Part shown: positions 9,233 to 18,671 of the stretch, piece by piece | Numbering within the stretch: position 1 is the first letter of the stretch | Layout of the letters: each line of letters opens with the position of its first letter | Source: Bacilli bacterium | GTDB lineage: Bacteria > Bacillota_I > Bacilli_A > RF39 > UBA660 | NCBI GenBank assembly: GCA_028693035.1 | Contig: JAQUWE010000005.1 | Coordinates: 1-64,000 of the forward strand | Direction: 5' to 3' | DNA: 64,000 nt | Notes under the pieces: model-generated | What the model saw: the letters and a program-made list of their open reading frames with translations, nothing else | Databases searched by the model: none | Told to the model about the DNA's origin: nothing | Program-made: the position numbers and the translations under genes

Positions 9233-9562
9233 TTATTTATCGTTTAATCCATCAATATATGCTTCTGCTTTTGCTTTATTAATAGTAGATAATGATTTGA
9301 TTTTATTCAATAATATAAAATCTTCATCAGTAATATTATTAGGTTTAATGCTATCAATAGGCATATCATATTTAGTTCGACATAATAGATAGTCAATAGA
9401 TGTATTATAATGATTTGCTAAATTAATAAGCATATCAGAACTTGGAAAAACTCTTCCCGTTTCATAAGAAGAAATAGTTTCCTGTGTTGTTTTTAAATCC
9501 ATAGCGACTTTAATTTGCAATTCTCCTCGTTTATTTCGTATTTGTTTTAAATTGTTTTCCAT
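9233..9562 (-). CDS. XRE-family transcriptional regulator
   Basis: LKQIRNKRGELQIKVAMDLKTTQETISSYETGRVFPSSDMLINLANHYNTSIDYLL; ATG at 9562 after gaggtgaa RBS. Confidence 0.85.
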   Translation of the reverse strand: MENNLKQIRNKRGELQIKVAMDLKTTQETISSYETGRVFPSSDMLINLANHYNTSIDYLLCRTKYDMPIDSIKPNNITDEDFILLNKIKSLSTINKAKAEAYIDGLNDK

Positions 9563-9689
9563 TAGTTTCACCTCTATATTAATTTTCTCATTATTATAAA
9601 TTAGTGATAGCAATATAACTAATATTAATATAAGTAATATTGTATATTTTATAAAATTAATATATAATTATATTTGGGAGAGTGATTTT

Positions 9690-10037
9690 ATGGCGAAAGC
9701 AAAGAATAAGGTAATAAGTGGAGATTATCTTAATGAACAAATATTTTTAATGTTTGACCAGTTAACAATGTCAGTTGGTTTTAAATCTTTACCATTAAAT
9801 AAAGAAACTATTGAAGAATATGAAGTTATAGATGAAGAAAAAAGCAAATCGGCAAGTAGTACAATTTTAAGAGCAGGTGTTGGTAATTTTTTATTAGGTC
9901 CAATTGGTTTATTAGCGGGAGTTAGTGGAAAGCAAAAAGGAATATATAATATAGCAATAATATTTAAAGATGGTAAAAAGAGTCTAATTGAAGTTGATGA
10001 AAAAATATATAAAAAATTATTAAAGAATATGTTTTAA
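9690..10037 (+). CDS. hypothetical protein with glycine-rich hydrophobic hairpin
   Basis: ORF; AGVGNFLLGPIGLLAGVSG segment. Confidence 0.5.
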   Translation: MAKAKNKVISGDYLNEQIFLMFDQLTMSVGFKSLPLNKETIEEYEVIDEEKSKSASSTILRAGVGNFLLGPIGLLAGVSGKQKGIYNIAIIFKDGKKSLIEVDEKIYKKLLKNMF

Positions 10038-10167
10038 ATGATAAATTAGTTTGATATGAAAATATTAAACTTTTATTTTGCATAAATATATTTACAATTA
10101 TACAAATATGCTTAAAATTATATATTTTATGATATAATGAACTTAGTTAAAAATAAGGAGTTGTATT

Positions 10168-10734
10168 ATGAGAGATGAATTAGAGAATAAATGGACTTTA
10201 AGCATAAGTGAATTATTAAAAAAAGAATTAGATAATAATAAATATGAAATAGTATGCTTTGAAAGAGTGCCATATTCAGTTTATATAAATGGTTATAGTG
10301 ATAATAAAGAAGATATAGAATTAATGAAATATGAAGTTGATTTATTAATTAAAGAAAAAAGAGATAACTACTCTATTCCTCGAATGATTATTGAAAGCAA
10401 ATATAGAAAGATAACAACTCATGACGTCATAACTTATAGTAATAAAGCAAAATGTCATAAAAATTTATATAATGGTTTAAGATATGGACTAATGATAGGA
10501 AATGGTATTGAAAAAAATGTATCATCAAGAATTGTAAATCATGGAGATAATTTTGATTTTATATTTATCTTTGAAAATGAAAAGCCAAATGAAAAAGAAT
10601 GGAATGTATTTGTTGATGTTGTTAAAAGAAATTTAGAAAGTGCAGATAAATTAGAAAGTATTATAAATGAAAGAAGAAAAAGAGATAAAAAAAGATATTA
10701 TTGTATAGAAAAAAATATTAGTTTTTATGAATAA
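10168..10734 (+). CDS. putative PD-(D/E)xK-superfamily nuclease
   Basis: YEVDLLIKEK ... RMIIESKYRKIT (D...ExK) followed by helix. Confidence 0.5.
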   Translation: MRDELENKWTLSISELLKKELDNNKYEIVCFERVPYSVYINGYSDNKEDIELMKYEVDLLIKEKRDNYSIPRMIIESKYRKITTHDVITYSNKAKCHKNLYNGLRYGLMIGNGIEKNVSSRIVNHGDNFDFIFIFENEKPNEKEWNVFVDVVKRNLESADKLESIINERRKRDKKRYYCIEKNISFYE

Positions 10735-10852
10735 TTATATATATTTAAAATTCTTTCAAAAACAGCGATTTTTAAAGAGTTTATTAAAATCAATATATTT
10801 ATGTGAATTATTAAATAAAATCGTTTATAATTGAGATAAATGAGGGATATGT

Positions 10853-11827
10853 ATGAATAATGATATAGATAGATTAAAAAGTGGTATATTAGGTTTTATA
10901 ATTGGTGATGTCATGGGTGTTCCATTAGAATTTAAAGATAGAAAACATTTTAAAGAAAATAAAGTAATAGATATGTTAGAATATGGATCACATAATATGC
11001 CAAAAGGTAGTTGGTCTGATGATAGTAGTATGGTTATAGCAACAATGAAATCTATTATAGATAATAATGGTAATATTGATTATATAGATATAATGAATAA
11101 TTTTATGAAATGGGCAGAAAATGGAGAGTTTACTCCTAATGATAAAACCTTTGGAATTGGTAGAACTACATTAAATGCTTTAAAGTGTTATAGATATAGA
11201 AATGAATTTAAAGAATATGAAAATCCTATTAATTGCGGGCAAAAAGATTTTAGAGATAATGGAAATGGTAGTTTAATGAGAATCTTACCTATTTCTTTTT
11301 ATTGTTATTATAAAAAGTTAAATGATGATGAGATATATGATTTAGTAAGAAATATTTCTTCATTAACTCATAGTCACCAATTAAGTATATTAGGTTGTTT
11401 TATATATACTCTATTTATCATTAACCTATTAAAAGAAAATAATAAGGAATATAGTTATAAAGAAATAAGAAATTATAATTATAATAAATACTTTGATTTA
11501 GATAGTATAAATTATTATAAAAGATTATTAGATAATGATATAAGTAAATTAGATATAGATAACATTAGTAGTTTAGGTTTTGTTGTAGATACATTAGAAG
11601 CAGTTATATGGTCTTTTATGAATAGTAATAATTATGATGAAAGTATAATAAATGCAATAAATTTGGGAAATGATAGTGATACAATCGGAGCATTAGTTGG
11701 TGGATTAAGTGGAATCTATTATGAAAATCTTAATAAAGAATGGTCAAATAATATATTAAGAAAAGACTATATTGAAGATTTATGCTTTAAATATATTAAT
11801 TGTTTAGAAATTAAGACTGATAAATAG
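10853..11827 (+). CDS. ADP-ribosylglycohydrolase family protein
   Basis: GFIIGDVMGVPLEF...GSWSDDSSMVIATM...DNGNGSLMRILPI...NLGNDSDTIGALVGGLSGIYY. Confidence 0.9.
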   Translation: MNNDIDRLKSGILGFIIGDVMGVPLEFKDRKHFKENKVIDMLEYGSHNMPKGSWSDDSSMVIATMKSIIDNNGNIDYIDIMNNFMKWAENGEFTPNDKTFGIGRTTLNALKCYRYRNEFKEYENPINCGQKDFRDNGNGSLMRILPISFYCYYKKLNDDEIYDLVRNISSLTHSHQLSILGCFIYTLFIINLLKENNKEYSYKEIRNYNYNKYFDLDSINYYKRLLDNDISKLDIDNISSLGFVVDTLEAVIWSFMNSNNYDESIINAINLGNDSDTIGALVGGLSGIYYENLNKEWSNNILRKDYIEDLCFKYINCLEIKTDK

Positions 11828-11871
11828 TCTTTTTTTGTTAAATAATGTATAATTATGTTAGGTGATTTGTT

Positions 11872-12723
11872 ATGAGATTAAATAAATTTGTGTTTTATTT
11901 TTCATTAATAGTTAGTATATTATCACTGGGATTTTCAATATTTTTTACATTTTTTCTAAATAATAATATTACTACTTTTGTAAGTAATGTATTGTTAAAT
12001 GTTTTTGCGGGTACAATTGTGTTAATGGCTACATCATTATTTGATTATTATTTACAACGAAGAAAATTATTAACATTAATAATGGAGAATATTTTAAAGT
12101 ATAGAAGTATCTTTTCAAAAATAAAATATTTAGAGTCAAAAGAAGATTTTCCTGAATTTGAGCAATATAAAGAATATTATAACGGTCAACAAAATAAGAT
12201 TAATTTTACTAAGAAAAATTATGAAACAGAAAAAGAACAATTTGTAAAAAAGATTGAAGAAAATATGGAAAAAATAATGGACTCATATATTGAAATTTCT
12301 AATATAGATTTTAGTGAAACTTGGTTGTTATGGGATGAATTATTTTTTTTAAAACCATTCGATAGAAATAGAAAAAGAAAATGGTTTCATAAAGAAATAT
12401 TTGGATATATATATAACTTGCTTAATGATATAAGAGAACAGGCATATCATTTTAATATTTATAAAAATGAATTTAAAAATTTTGAAGTTAATTATAAAAA
12501 AGTAAGAGAATTACAAAAAAAGTTTTTCTATTATGAAGAGAAAGAAGAAGGTAACTATGATTGGAATTATTCTTTTGAAGAATATGATATAAAATATTTT
12601 TCCGTTAATTCCATTAGTAAAAAGCAATATATTGTAGTAAATGAAGTTGAAAAACATTTGACTCAAATGTTTATTGAAGTTGGTAAAATTAACTATTTTA
12701 ATAAAAAATATGATGGTAAATAG
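11872..12723 (+). CDS. two-TM membrane protein with cytoplasmic coiled/helical domain
   Basis: two hydrophobic N-terminal segments then charged domain. Confidence 0.5.
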   Translation: MRLNKFVFYFSLIVSILSLGFSIFFTFFLNNNITTFVSNVLLNVFAGTIVLMATSLFDYYLQRRKLLTLIMENILKYRSIFSKIKYLESKEDFPEFEQYKEYYNGQQNKINFTKKNYETEKEQFVKKIEENMEKIMDSYIEISNIDFSETWLLWDELFFLKPFDRNRKRKWFHKEIFGYIYNLLNDIREQAYHFNIYKNEFKNFEVNYKKVRELQKKFFYYEEKEEGNYDWNYSFEEYDIKYFSVNSISKKQYIVVNEVEKHLTQMFIEVGKINYFNKKYDGK

Positions 12724-12737
12724 AAAGGAATTTAAGA

Positions 12738-13172
12738 ATGGAAGATTTAAATAAAGTGTTAAAATCAACAATTGATTATGCTGCTCTTAGTGGTAATTTA
12801 CAAAAAATGAACGAACAATTAAATGAAATAAGTAATAAAAGAATAGAAGAGCAAGAAAAAAAATATAGTGATAAAGTTAATAGAGAAAATAGAATGATAG
12901 AGTTATTAGAATCAATAGATAAAAATACATCTATTTTAAATGATATGTTAGGATTATTAGAAGAAAACACAAATGATCAAAAAATTATTTTAGAAATAGT
13001 TAATGATTTAAATTCATTAGCAACATTGCCAAATAAAGAAGTTTGTCAATCAACATATAGAAGAATAATGCAAAAAATAAATACAGCAATTTCTGATGTC
13101 AATACTATAAATACATTATGTGTTTATGGAATGACTATATATAATACATTGCATGCTATGGGTAAAATATAA
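12738..13172 (+). CDS. coiled-coil hypothetical protein
   Basis: ORF 15 nt after previous gene with RBS. Confidence 0.45.
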   Translation: MEDLNKVLKSTIDYAALSGNLQKMNEQLNEISNKRIEEQEKKYSDKVNRENRMIELLESIDKNTSILNDMLGLLEENTNDQKIILEIVNDLNSLATLPNKEVCQSTYRRIMQKINTAISDVNTINTLCVYGMTIYNTLHAMGKI

Positions 13173-13358
13173 TTTTTAAAATGTGTACTTTTAGAAAGAT
13201 TTAAAATTTAATTATTTTAAGTCTTTTTTGTGTTTCAAAAAGTTATTTATATAATTTATAAATATTTCAAAAGTTTTGATAGGTTTTGAACTATTGGGGA
13301 GTGGCAAAAGAAAGAATAGTTTATATAATTAATTTAAAGAAAGGAAGAATTAGTTTAT

Positions 13359-13586
13359 ATGAAAGAAGAAATAAAAAGAAATGTGGTTAAAGAAATTTGT
13401 TCTGATTTTGTTGATACGATTATTGTAGGTATGGAAGAATATGAAAAAGATTTTCCTTATTCGTTAGCAGTAATTAATTTTATATTGGAGTTAAGAGAAA
13501 AAGGAATAAATGTAAATACAAATATGTTTATTGATGTTATTTGGGACAATATGTATAAAGAATTTACGAATTATTTAGGGAGATGA
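13359..13586 (+). CDS. small hypothetical protein
   Basis: ORF with RBS, 4 nt from downstream recombinase. Confidence 0.4.
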   Translation: MKEEIKRNVVKEICSDFVDTIIVGMEEYEKDFPYSLAVINFILELREKGINVNTNMFIDVIWDNMYKEFTNYLGR

Positions 13587-13590
13587 TTTT

Positions 13591-14184
13591 ATGAATAATA
13601 AAGTATTTGGTTATATTAGAGTTAGTAGTAAAGAACAAAATGAAGATAGACAATTAGACTCTATGAAAGAGTTAAATATTAATGAAAGAGATATTTATAT
13701 TGATAAACAAAGTGGAAAAGATTTTAATAGAAAACAATATAATACTTTAAAAAATATATTAAGAGAAAATGATTTATTAGTAATTAAAAGCATAGATAGA
13801 TTAGGCAGAAATTATGAAATGATTATGAGTGAGTGGAAAGATATAACAAAAAATATTAAAGCAGATATTATGGTTATTGATATGCCACTATTAGATACTC
13901 GCAATAATAAAGATTTATTAGGAACATTTATTAGTGATTTAGTATTACAAATATTATCTTATGTAGCAGAACAGGAAAGAACATTTATTAAACAAAGGCA
14001 AAAAGAAGGAATAGAAAGTGCTAAAAATAAAGGTATTAAATTTGGAAGACCTAAAATAGAAAAACCACAAAATTTTGATATTGTGATTAGTCAATGGAAA
14101 AATAAAGAAATTAAAAGTAAAGAAGCAATGAGATTATTAGAATTAAAACCAAATGTTTTTTATAATTTAGTAAACGAAAAATGA
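13591..14184 (+). CDS. small serine recombinase (resolvase/invertase family)
   Basis: VFGYIRVSSKEQNEDRQLDSM...SIDRLGRNYEMI...AEQERTFIKQRQKEGIESAKNKGIKFGRP. Confidence 0.92.
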   Translation: MNNKVFGYIRVSSKEQNEDRQLDSMKELNINERDIYIDKQSGKDFNRKQYNTLKNILRENDLLVIKSIDRLGRNYEMIMSEWKDITKNIKADIMVIDMPLLDTRNNKDLLGTFISDLVLQILSYVAEQERTFIKQRQKEGIESAKNKGIKFGRPKIEKPQNFDIVISQWKNKEIKSKEAMRLLELKPNVFYNLVNEK

Positions 14185-14241
14185 TATAATAATTATATTG
14201 CAAAACTTTAAATTAAGAAATATTATATTTTAGGAATTGGA

Positions 14242-15936
14242 GTGATAATTGTGAAAGATAATAATCAAATAAAAATAGGAGCATATATTAGGGTTAGTAC
14301 AGAAGACCAAGCAAGGGAAGGACATAGTTTAGATGAACAATTAGATAGAATAAAAGCATTTTGTAAATTTAAAAAATATGAGATTTGTAAAATCTATAAA
14401 GAAGATGGCAAAAGCGCTAAAGATATGAAAGGCAGACCTGAATTTCAAAAAATGCTAAATGATTTATGCAGTGGAAAGATAAATACAATTTGTATTTATA
14501 AATTAGATAGATTAACTCGCTCTGTAAAAGACTTAGAAGAGATATTAAGTTTAATAGAAGAAAATAATTGTGGCTTAGTATCTGTAACAGAAGAAATTAA
14601 TACTAAAAATGCTTATGGAATTTTCTTTATTAGAATGGTAATATTATTAGCACAATTAGAAATAGATCAAACAAGGGAAAGAACAATAATGGGATTAGTT
14701 GGAACTGTAAAGCAAGGAATTCCAATAGGGAGAATACCATTAGGTTATAAAAGAGATGAAAATAATAGTGATTTAAAATTGAAGAAGAAAGCAATTATTG
14801 ATGAAAAAACTGCTCCAACCATTAGAAGAATATTTAATTTATATTTAAAGGGTTATTCATATTATTATATTGCAGAAAAATTAAAAGAAGAAAAAAATGA
14901 TTTAATGCAATGGAAAGACTGGGCTATACAGCAAATATTAAATAATAGAATATATTGTGGAGATATAGAACATAGAAAGTCATTAAAAGATAAAGAAACG
15001 ATTATTTATGAAAATGTAGTACCACCAATTATATCAAAAGATATATTCCAGGATTGTCAAATTTTAATGGAAAAAAATAAACAAAGTTTTGGTGGAAGCT
15101 TGGATTATATGTTTGGTAAGACATTATATTGTGCAAAATGTGGAAGTATGTTATGTGTAAGTTCAAATAAAAGTAAAAATATTAAACATTATATTTGTAA
15201 AAAATGTAATAGTAGAATAAATGAAACAAAAATAGAAAAACAATTATTAGATAAATTAGGTAGTATAGCACAATTCAATATGGCTTTAACTTATAATTCA
15301 TTGATGGTAGATAATGATAGATTAACAGAAATATTAAATAATGTTGAAATAGATGCTCCCGATGAAAGGTTAAAAGAAAGAAAAAATGAATTGAGAGATT
15401 TATTAGATGATATAGTTATAAAAGATATTGAAGATAAAAAAAATCATAATAAAAAATGGGATGATATGAATTATGAAGAAAAAAGAATATTTATACAGTC
15501 AACCATAGAAGCAATATATATTAAAAAAATAGATGGAAATAATCAACAGGATTATAAAATTTCTATAGAAAGAATTAAATTTAAAACAAGTCGTATAAAT
15601 ACATTCTTTGATTTAATTAGAAAAGGTGTTATTGATAGTTATTGCAAAAATGATTTTAATACTTGGTCTATGACTACAATAGATAATAAAAAAGAGTTAG
15701 ACGAATATTTAGAAAGATTAAGAAAAAGGTATAAAATTAAAGTAATTGAAATACCTATTAGGGGTGATGAATATAAAAGTAAAAAGAAAAGTCAAGAATT
15801 AGATGAATTGATAGAAAGTGTAATTAATAATCCTAAGTGTTTTAAAACAATAAAAATATCAAGGAAAAATGAATTAATAAAAGATAGATTTGAAAAAGAA
15901 TTACATATGCACATTTGCTTAGAAAATGAGAAATAA
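14242..15936 (+). CDS. large serine recombinase/integrase
   Basis: IGAYIRVSTEDQAREGHSLDEQ...YKLDRLTRSVKDLE...LGYKRDE...; Zn-ribbon CAKCGSMLCVSSNKSKNIKHYICKKC; GTG start. Confidence 0.93.
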   Translation: MIIVKDNNQIKIGAYIRVSTEDQAREGHSLDEQLDRIKAFCKFKKYEICKIYKEDGKSAKDMKGRPEFQKMLNDLCSGKINTICIYKLDRLTRSVKDLEEILSLIEENNCGLVSVTEEINTKNAYGIFFIRMVILLAQLEIDQTRERTIMGLVGTVKQGIPIGRIPLGYKRDENNSDLKLKKKAIIDEKTAPTIRRIFNLYLKGYSYYYIAEKLKEEKNDLMQWKDWAIQQILNNRIYCGDIEHRKSLKDKETIIYENVVPPIISKDIFQDCQILMEKNKQSFGGSLDYMFGKTLYCAKCGSMLCVSSNKSKNIKHYICKKCNSRINETKIEKQLLDKLGSIAQFNMALTYNSLMVDNDRLTEILNNVEIDAPDERLKERKNELRDLLDDIVIKDIEDKKNHNKKWDDMNYEEKRIFIQSTIEAIYIKKIDGNNQQDYKISIERIKFKTSRINTFFDLIRKGVIDSYCKNDFNTWSMTTIDNKKELDEYLERLRKRYKIKVIEIPIRGDEYKSKKKSQELDELIESVINNPKCFKTIKISRKNELIKDRFEKELHMHICLENEK

Positions 15937-15970
15937 AATGATATAATGTATATAATGAGGTGCATAAGTT

Positions 15971-16525
15971 ATGAATAAAGAATTAAAATCTTTTATAGAT
16001 GATGAATTTAGTAACATATATAGAAGTTTAAATATTGAGTGGAAATTAGGATTAAGAAGTAAAAAAGAAGAATTATTAAGAAAAGGATTAGCACATAGCG
16101 GTTTTGAACAAAGTAATTTGAGCGATTATGCAATTGAGTTAATTAGTAAGTGTAATAATAGTATTAAAGAGTTTATAGAAAAAAACCAGGAGAAGTTTAA
16201 TTTTAAAATGAGTAATGATGAAATATCAGTGTATATAGAAAAGGCTAAAAAAAATAATACTTCTTATATAGATATATTTAAAAAAGAATTGGAAGAGTAT
16301 TTTAAAGAAACTCAATTACCATTGATACAAAGTTGCAATAATAAATTTGCAAATGCAAAAGTAAATATTGATTCATCATTAGATAAAATCAAAAGAGAAT
16401 TAATATTGATAAATAAAAGCAGTGCAAATCATAAAGAAAAAAAAGGTTTAAGCAAAGAAAACATAATTGGAATTATAAGTATTGCTATTGCAATTATATT
16501 TGGAGTATTGTCTTTCATATTTTAA
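15971..16525 (+). CDS. hypothetical protein with C-terminal TM anchor
   Basis: C-term NIIGIISIAIAIIFGVLSFIF. Confidence 0.5.
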   Translation: MNKELKSFIDDEFSNIYRSLNIEWKLGLRSKKEELLRKGLAHSGFEQSNLSDYAIELISKCNNSIKEFIEKNQEKFNFKMSNDEISVYIEKAKKNNTSYIDIFKKELEEYFKETQLPLIQSCNNKFANAKVNIDSSLDKIKRELILINKSSANHKEKKGLSKENIIGIISIAIAIIFGVLSFIF

Positions 16526-16533
16526 ATAAAAGT

Positions 16534-16562
16534 ATTGACAAAATAAACATAATTTAATACAA
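16534..16562 (+). promoter_or_regulatory. putative promoter upstream of repeat B
   Basis: TTGACA-N17-TACAAT. Confidence 0.45.
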
Positions 16563-16591
16563 TAAAGTTAAGAAAAAAGCAATAGAATAAA

Positions 16592-16634
16592 GGTTTAATG
16601 CCTCTTGAAATTTCGCCCCATAAAGAGAAAAAGT
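16592..16634 (+). repeat. tRNA-3'-end-like repeat, copy B
   Basis: ggtttaatgcctcttgaaatttcgccccataaagag; contains ATTTCGCCCCAT and aligns with copy D. Confidence 0.6.
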
Positions 16635-16657
16635 CGAACTATTCGGCATAATATAAC

Positions 16658-16689
16658 AAAATCGATTCAGAAATACTGGTCGATTTTTT
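16658..16689 (+). terminator. hairpin terminator after repeat B
   Basis: aaaatcga ... tcgatttttt. Confidence 0.6.
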
Positions 16690-16951
16690 GTTAGAAAGTT
16701 GGAATAATTTGAATGTAATAAAAGAAGAGATTGTTTTAAATAACAATATAAAGAAAGGATTAATGAATATCTGTACATTTGCCTCTAAAAAGGGAGTAAT
16801 CATTGGAGGTAGTGTTCGGTATATACCAAAGACCAATATTGCTTATATTGAGCCAATTTGCTTGCAAATTCGACAATATATGATATAATATAGCCGTTAA
16901 GGGCTAGTACAGACTTATAAGTTTTGTGCTAGTTTTTATTTGGAGGAAAAA

Positions 16952-18502
16952 ATGTCAAAGAAAGAAAAATGCAATAAAATATCAATTTATCTTATAAAGG
17001 AAAATATCAAGTATGGGGATATTTTAAAGGATTATGTATATCAATGTGAACTAATAACAAAGGAAAAATCAAAAACTTATTATGTTCCTACAAAAGTAAA
17101 ATCACCGAATTGGCTATTTGATTACTATAAACAAGAGGGCAATGCAGAAATAGTAAATTCCCGTGCTAAAGTAATTTCATTACATAAAGTGTGGATGGAT
17201 GGAATAGAAAGAGTATTTGCTATACCGTTTGGTAGTGGGCTCTATTTACTTAATAATGATGTAGTAGAAGAACAATTTGGATTAAAAATTTTATTGAATA
17301 GTGTTGACAAGACGGATTTTAGAAAAATAAACATTTCGAATTACGGAACAGACCATCGAACAAAAAATGAACAGATGCCAAAAAAAACAGATATTACAGA
17401 GTTTGGATTTGATATATATAATGATTTTTTAAGAGAAGCTACAGCAAAAAGTGAAGAAGAAATCTTTTACAAAAATGTAATTACAGGTGGAAATTTATTT
17501 AGTGTAAGTGTTCCAATTAATATAGATACTGTCGATGAATTTTTAAAAAAGTGTTATGAGAGATATAAAAAAAATTCGTATAAAGAACAATTTTCTTGGC
17601 TAGATAATATAAAGGAAGTTAAAGAAAAAAGTATGAAACGAGATTTAAATAATGAACTCTTAAATCAAATTAATGAACGAAATTTTGATAAAGTATGGCT
17701 TGCTGTACCAGAGGTTATTGAATGGGAAAAAGTTTCTGATTTCAGATATAAAAAAACAGTTCAAGGTATTGATGACATCGAACTTGTTGAATTTTTAAAA
17801 ACAATTAGTGACCAACCGATTGAAAATATTGAATTATTAAAAAGAAGAAAAATATATGCAATGGGAAATGATTCGGATGACCCTATCATGGAGTGGAGTG
17901 TATATAATTGCTTAATCGGTGAATTTGAATTGGAAGGTGGAGTTTATTGTCTTAATTATGGACGATGGTATAAAGTAAATAAAAATTTTGTAAATGATAT
18001 AAATGACTATTATAAAAATGTTTCATTATGTAATTATGAATTTCCACATAATCATAATGAAAATGAAGATATATACAACGAAAAATTATGTGCGAGTTTA
18101 ATTGACGCAATCCTATTTGATAAGAAGACAATAAGAATTAATGGGCTGGGAAAGAGTTCTATCGAATTGTGTGATGTTTATACAAATAATAAGGAACTAA
18201 TTCATGTAAAGAAAAATGGGGGATCAAGCTATTTAAGTCATTTATTCAATCAGGCAGCAGTATCCGGAGAAATGCTTTTGGATAAGGAATTTAGAGAAGA
18301 AGCAAATAAAAAGATTGGCAAAAAAATCTTTGGTACTAATTTTAATCCAAATGATTATAAAATAATTTTAGCAATAATTACAAAAGCTGATGAAACAATA
18401 CCAAAAATTCCTTTTTTTAGTAAGGTTTCAATTCGATATGCTATAGATGGATTGAAAAGAAAAGGGTATAAAGTTGAAATCAAAAATATTTTTCAAGAGT
18501 GA
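16952..18502 (+). CDS. TIGR04141/DUF6119 family sporadically distributed protein
   Basis: ISIYLIKE...SPNWLFDYYK...RVFAIPFGSGLYLLNNDVVEEQFGLKILLNSVD...TEFGFDIYNDFLREATAK; next to R-M genes. Confidence 0.75.
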   Translation: MSKKEKCNKISIYLIKENIKYGDILKDYVYQCELITKEKSKTYYVPTKVKSPNWLFDYYKQEGNAEIVNSRAKVISLHKVWMDGIERVFAIPFGSGLYLLNNDVVEEQFGLKILLNSVDKTDFRKINISNYGTDHRTKNEQMPKKTDITEFGFDIYNDFLREATAKSEEEIFYKNVITGGNLFSVSVPINIDTVDEFLKKCYERYKKNSYKEQFSWLDNIKEVKEKSMKRDLNNELLNQINERNFDKVWLAVPEVIEWEKVSDFRYKKTVQGIDDIELVEFLKTISDQPIENIELLKRRKIYAMGNDSDDPIMEWSVYNCLIGEFELEGGVYCLNYGRWYKVNKNFVNDINDYYKNVSLCNYEFPHNHNENEDIYNEKLCASLIDAILFDKKTIRINGLGKSSIELCDVYTNNKELIHVKKNGGSSYLSHLFNQAAVSGEMLLDKEFREEANKKIGKKIFGTNFNPNDYKIILAIITKADETIPKIPFFSKVSIRYAIDGLKRKGYKVEIKNIFQE

Positions 18503-18671
18503 TTTCCTGTCCAATAAATGCCTGAATTATAACTTTTTTTGATTAATAAAATAATAAAATTATTTTCGCCTGCCGTTATTGCAAAAATACAATAAAAATA
18601 GTATAATATTCTTTATAGCAGCACTTGCAATTTTTGACAAATATTGTTATACTTAGTAGTAGGTGAATTTA

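Larger units (their letters stand above)
7357..16621. mobile_element. integrative element at the 3' end of tRNA-His bounded by 12-bp direct repeats ATTTCGCCCCAT
   Basis: repeat copies at 7357-7368 (tRNA 3' end) and 16610-16621; large serine integrase near right end; AT-rich contents distinct from flanks. Confidence 0.68.

Noticed and set aside
7357-16621. Complete prophage
   Set aside because: No capsid, portal, large terminase, tail or lysis genes recognised in the element.
16688-16888. 66-aa ORF MLESWNNLNVIKEE...
   Set aside because: No recognisable family; begins inside a terminator; at best a gene remnant.
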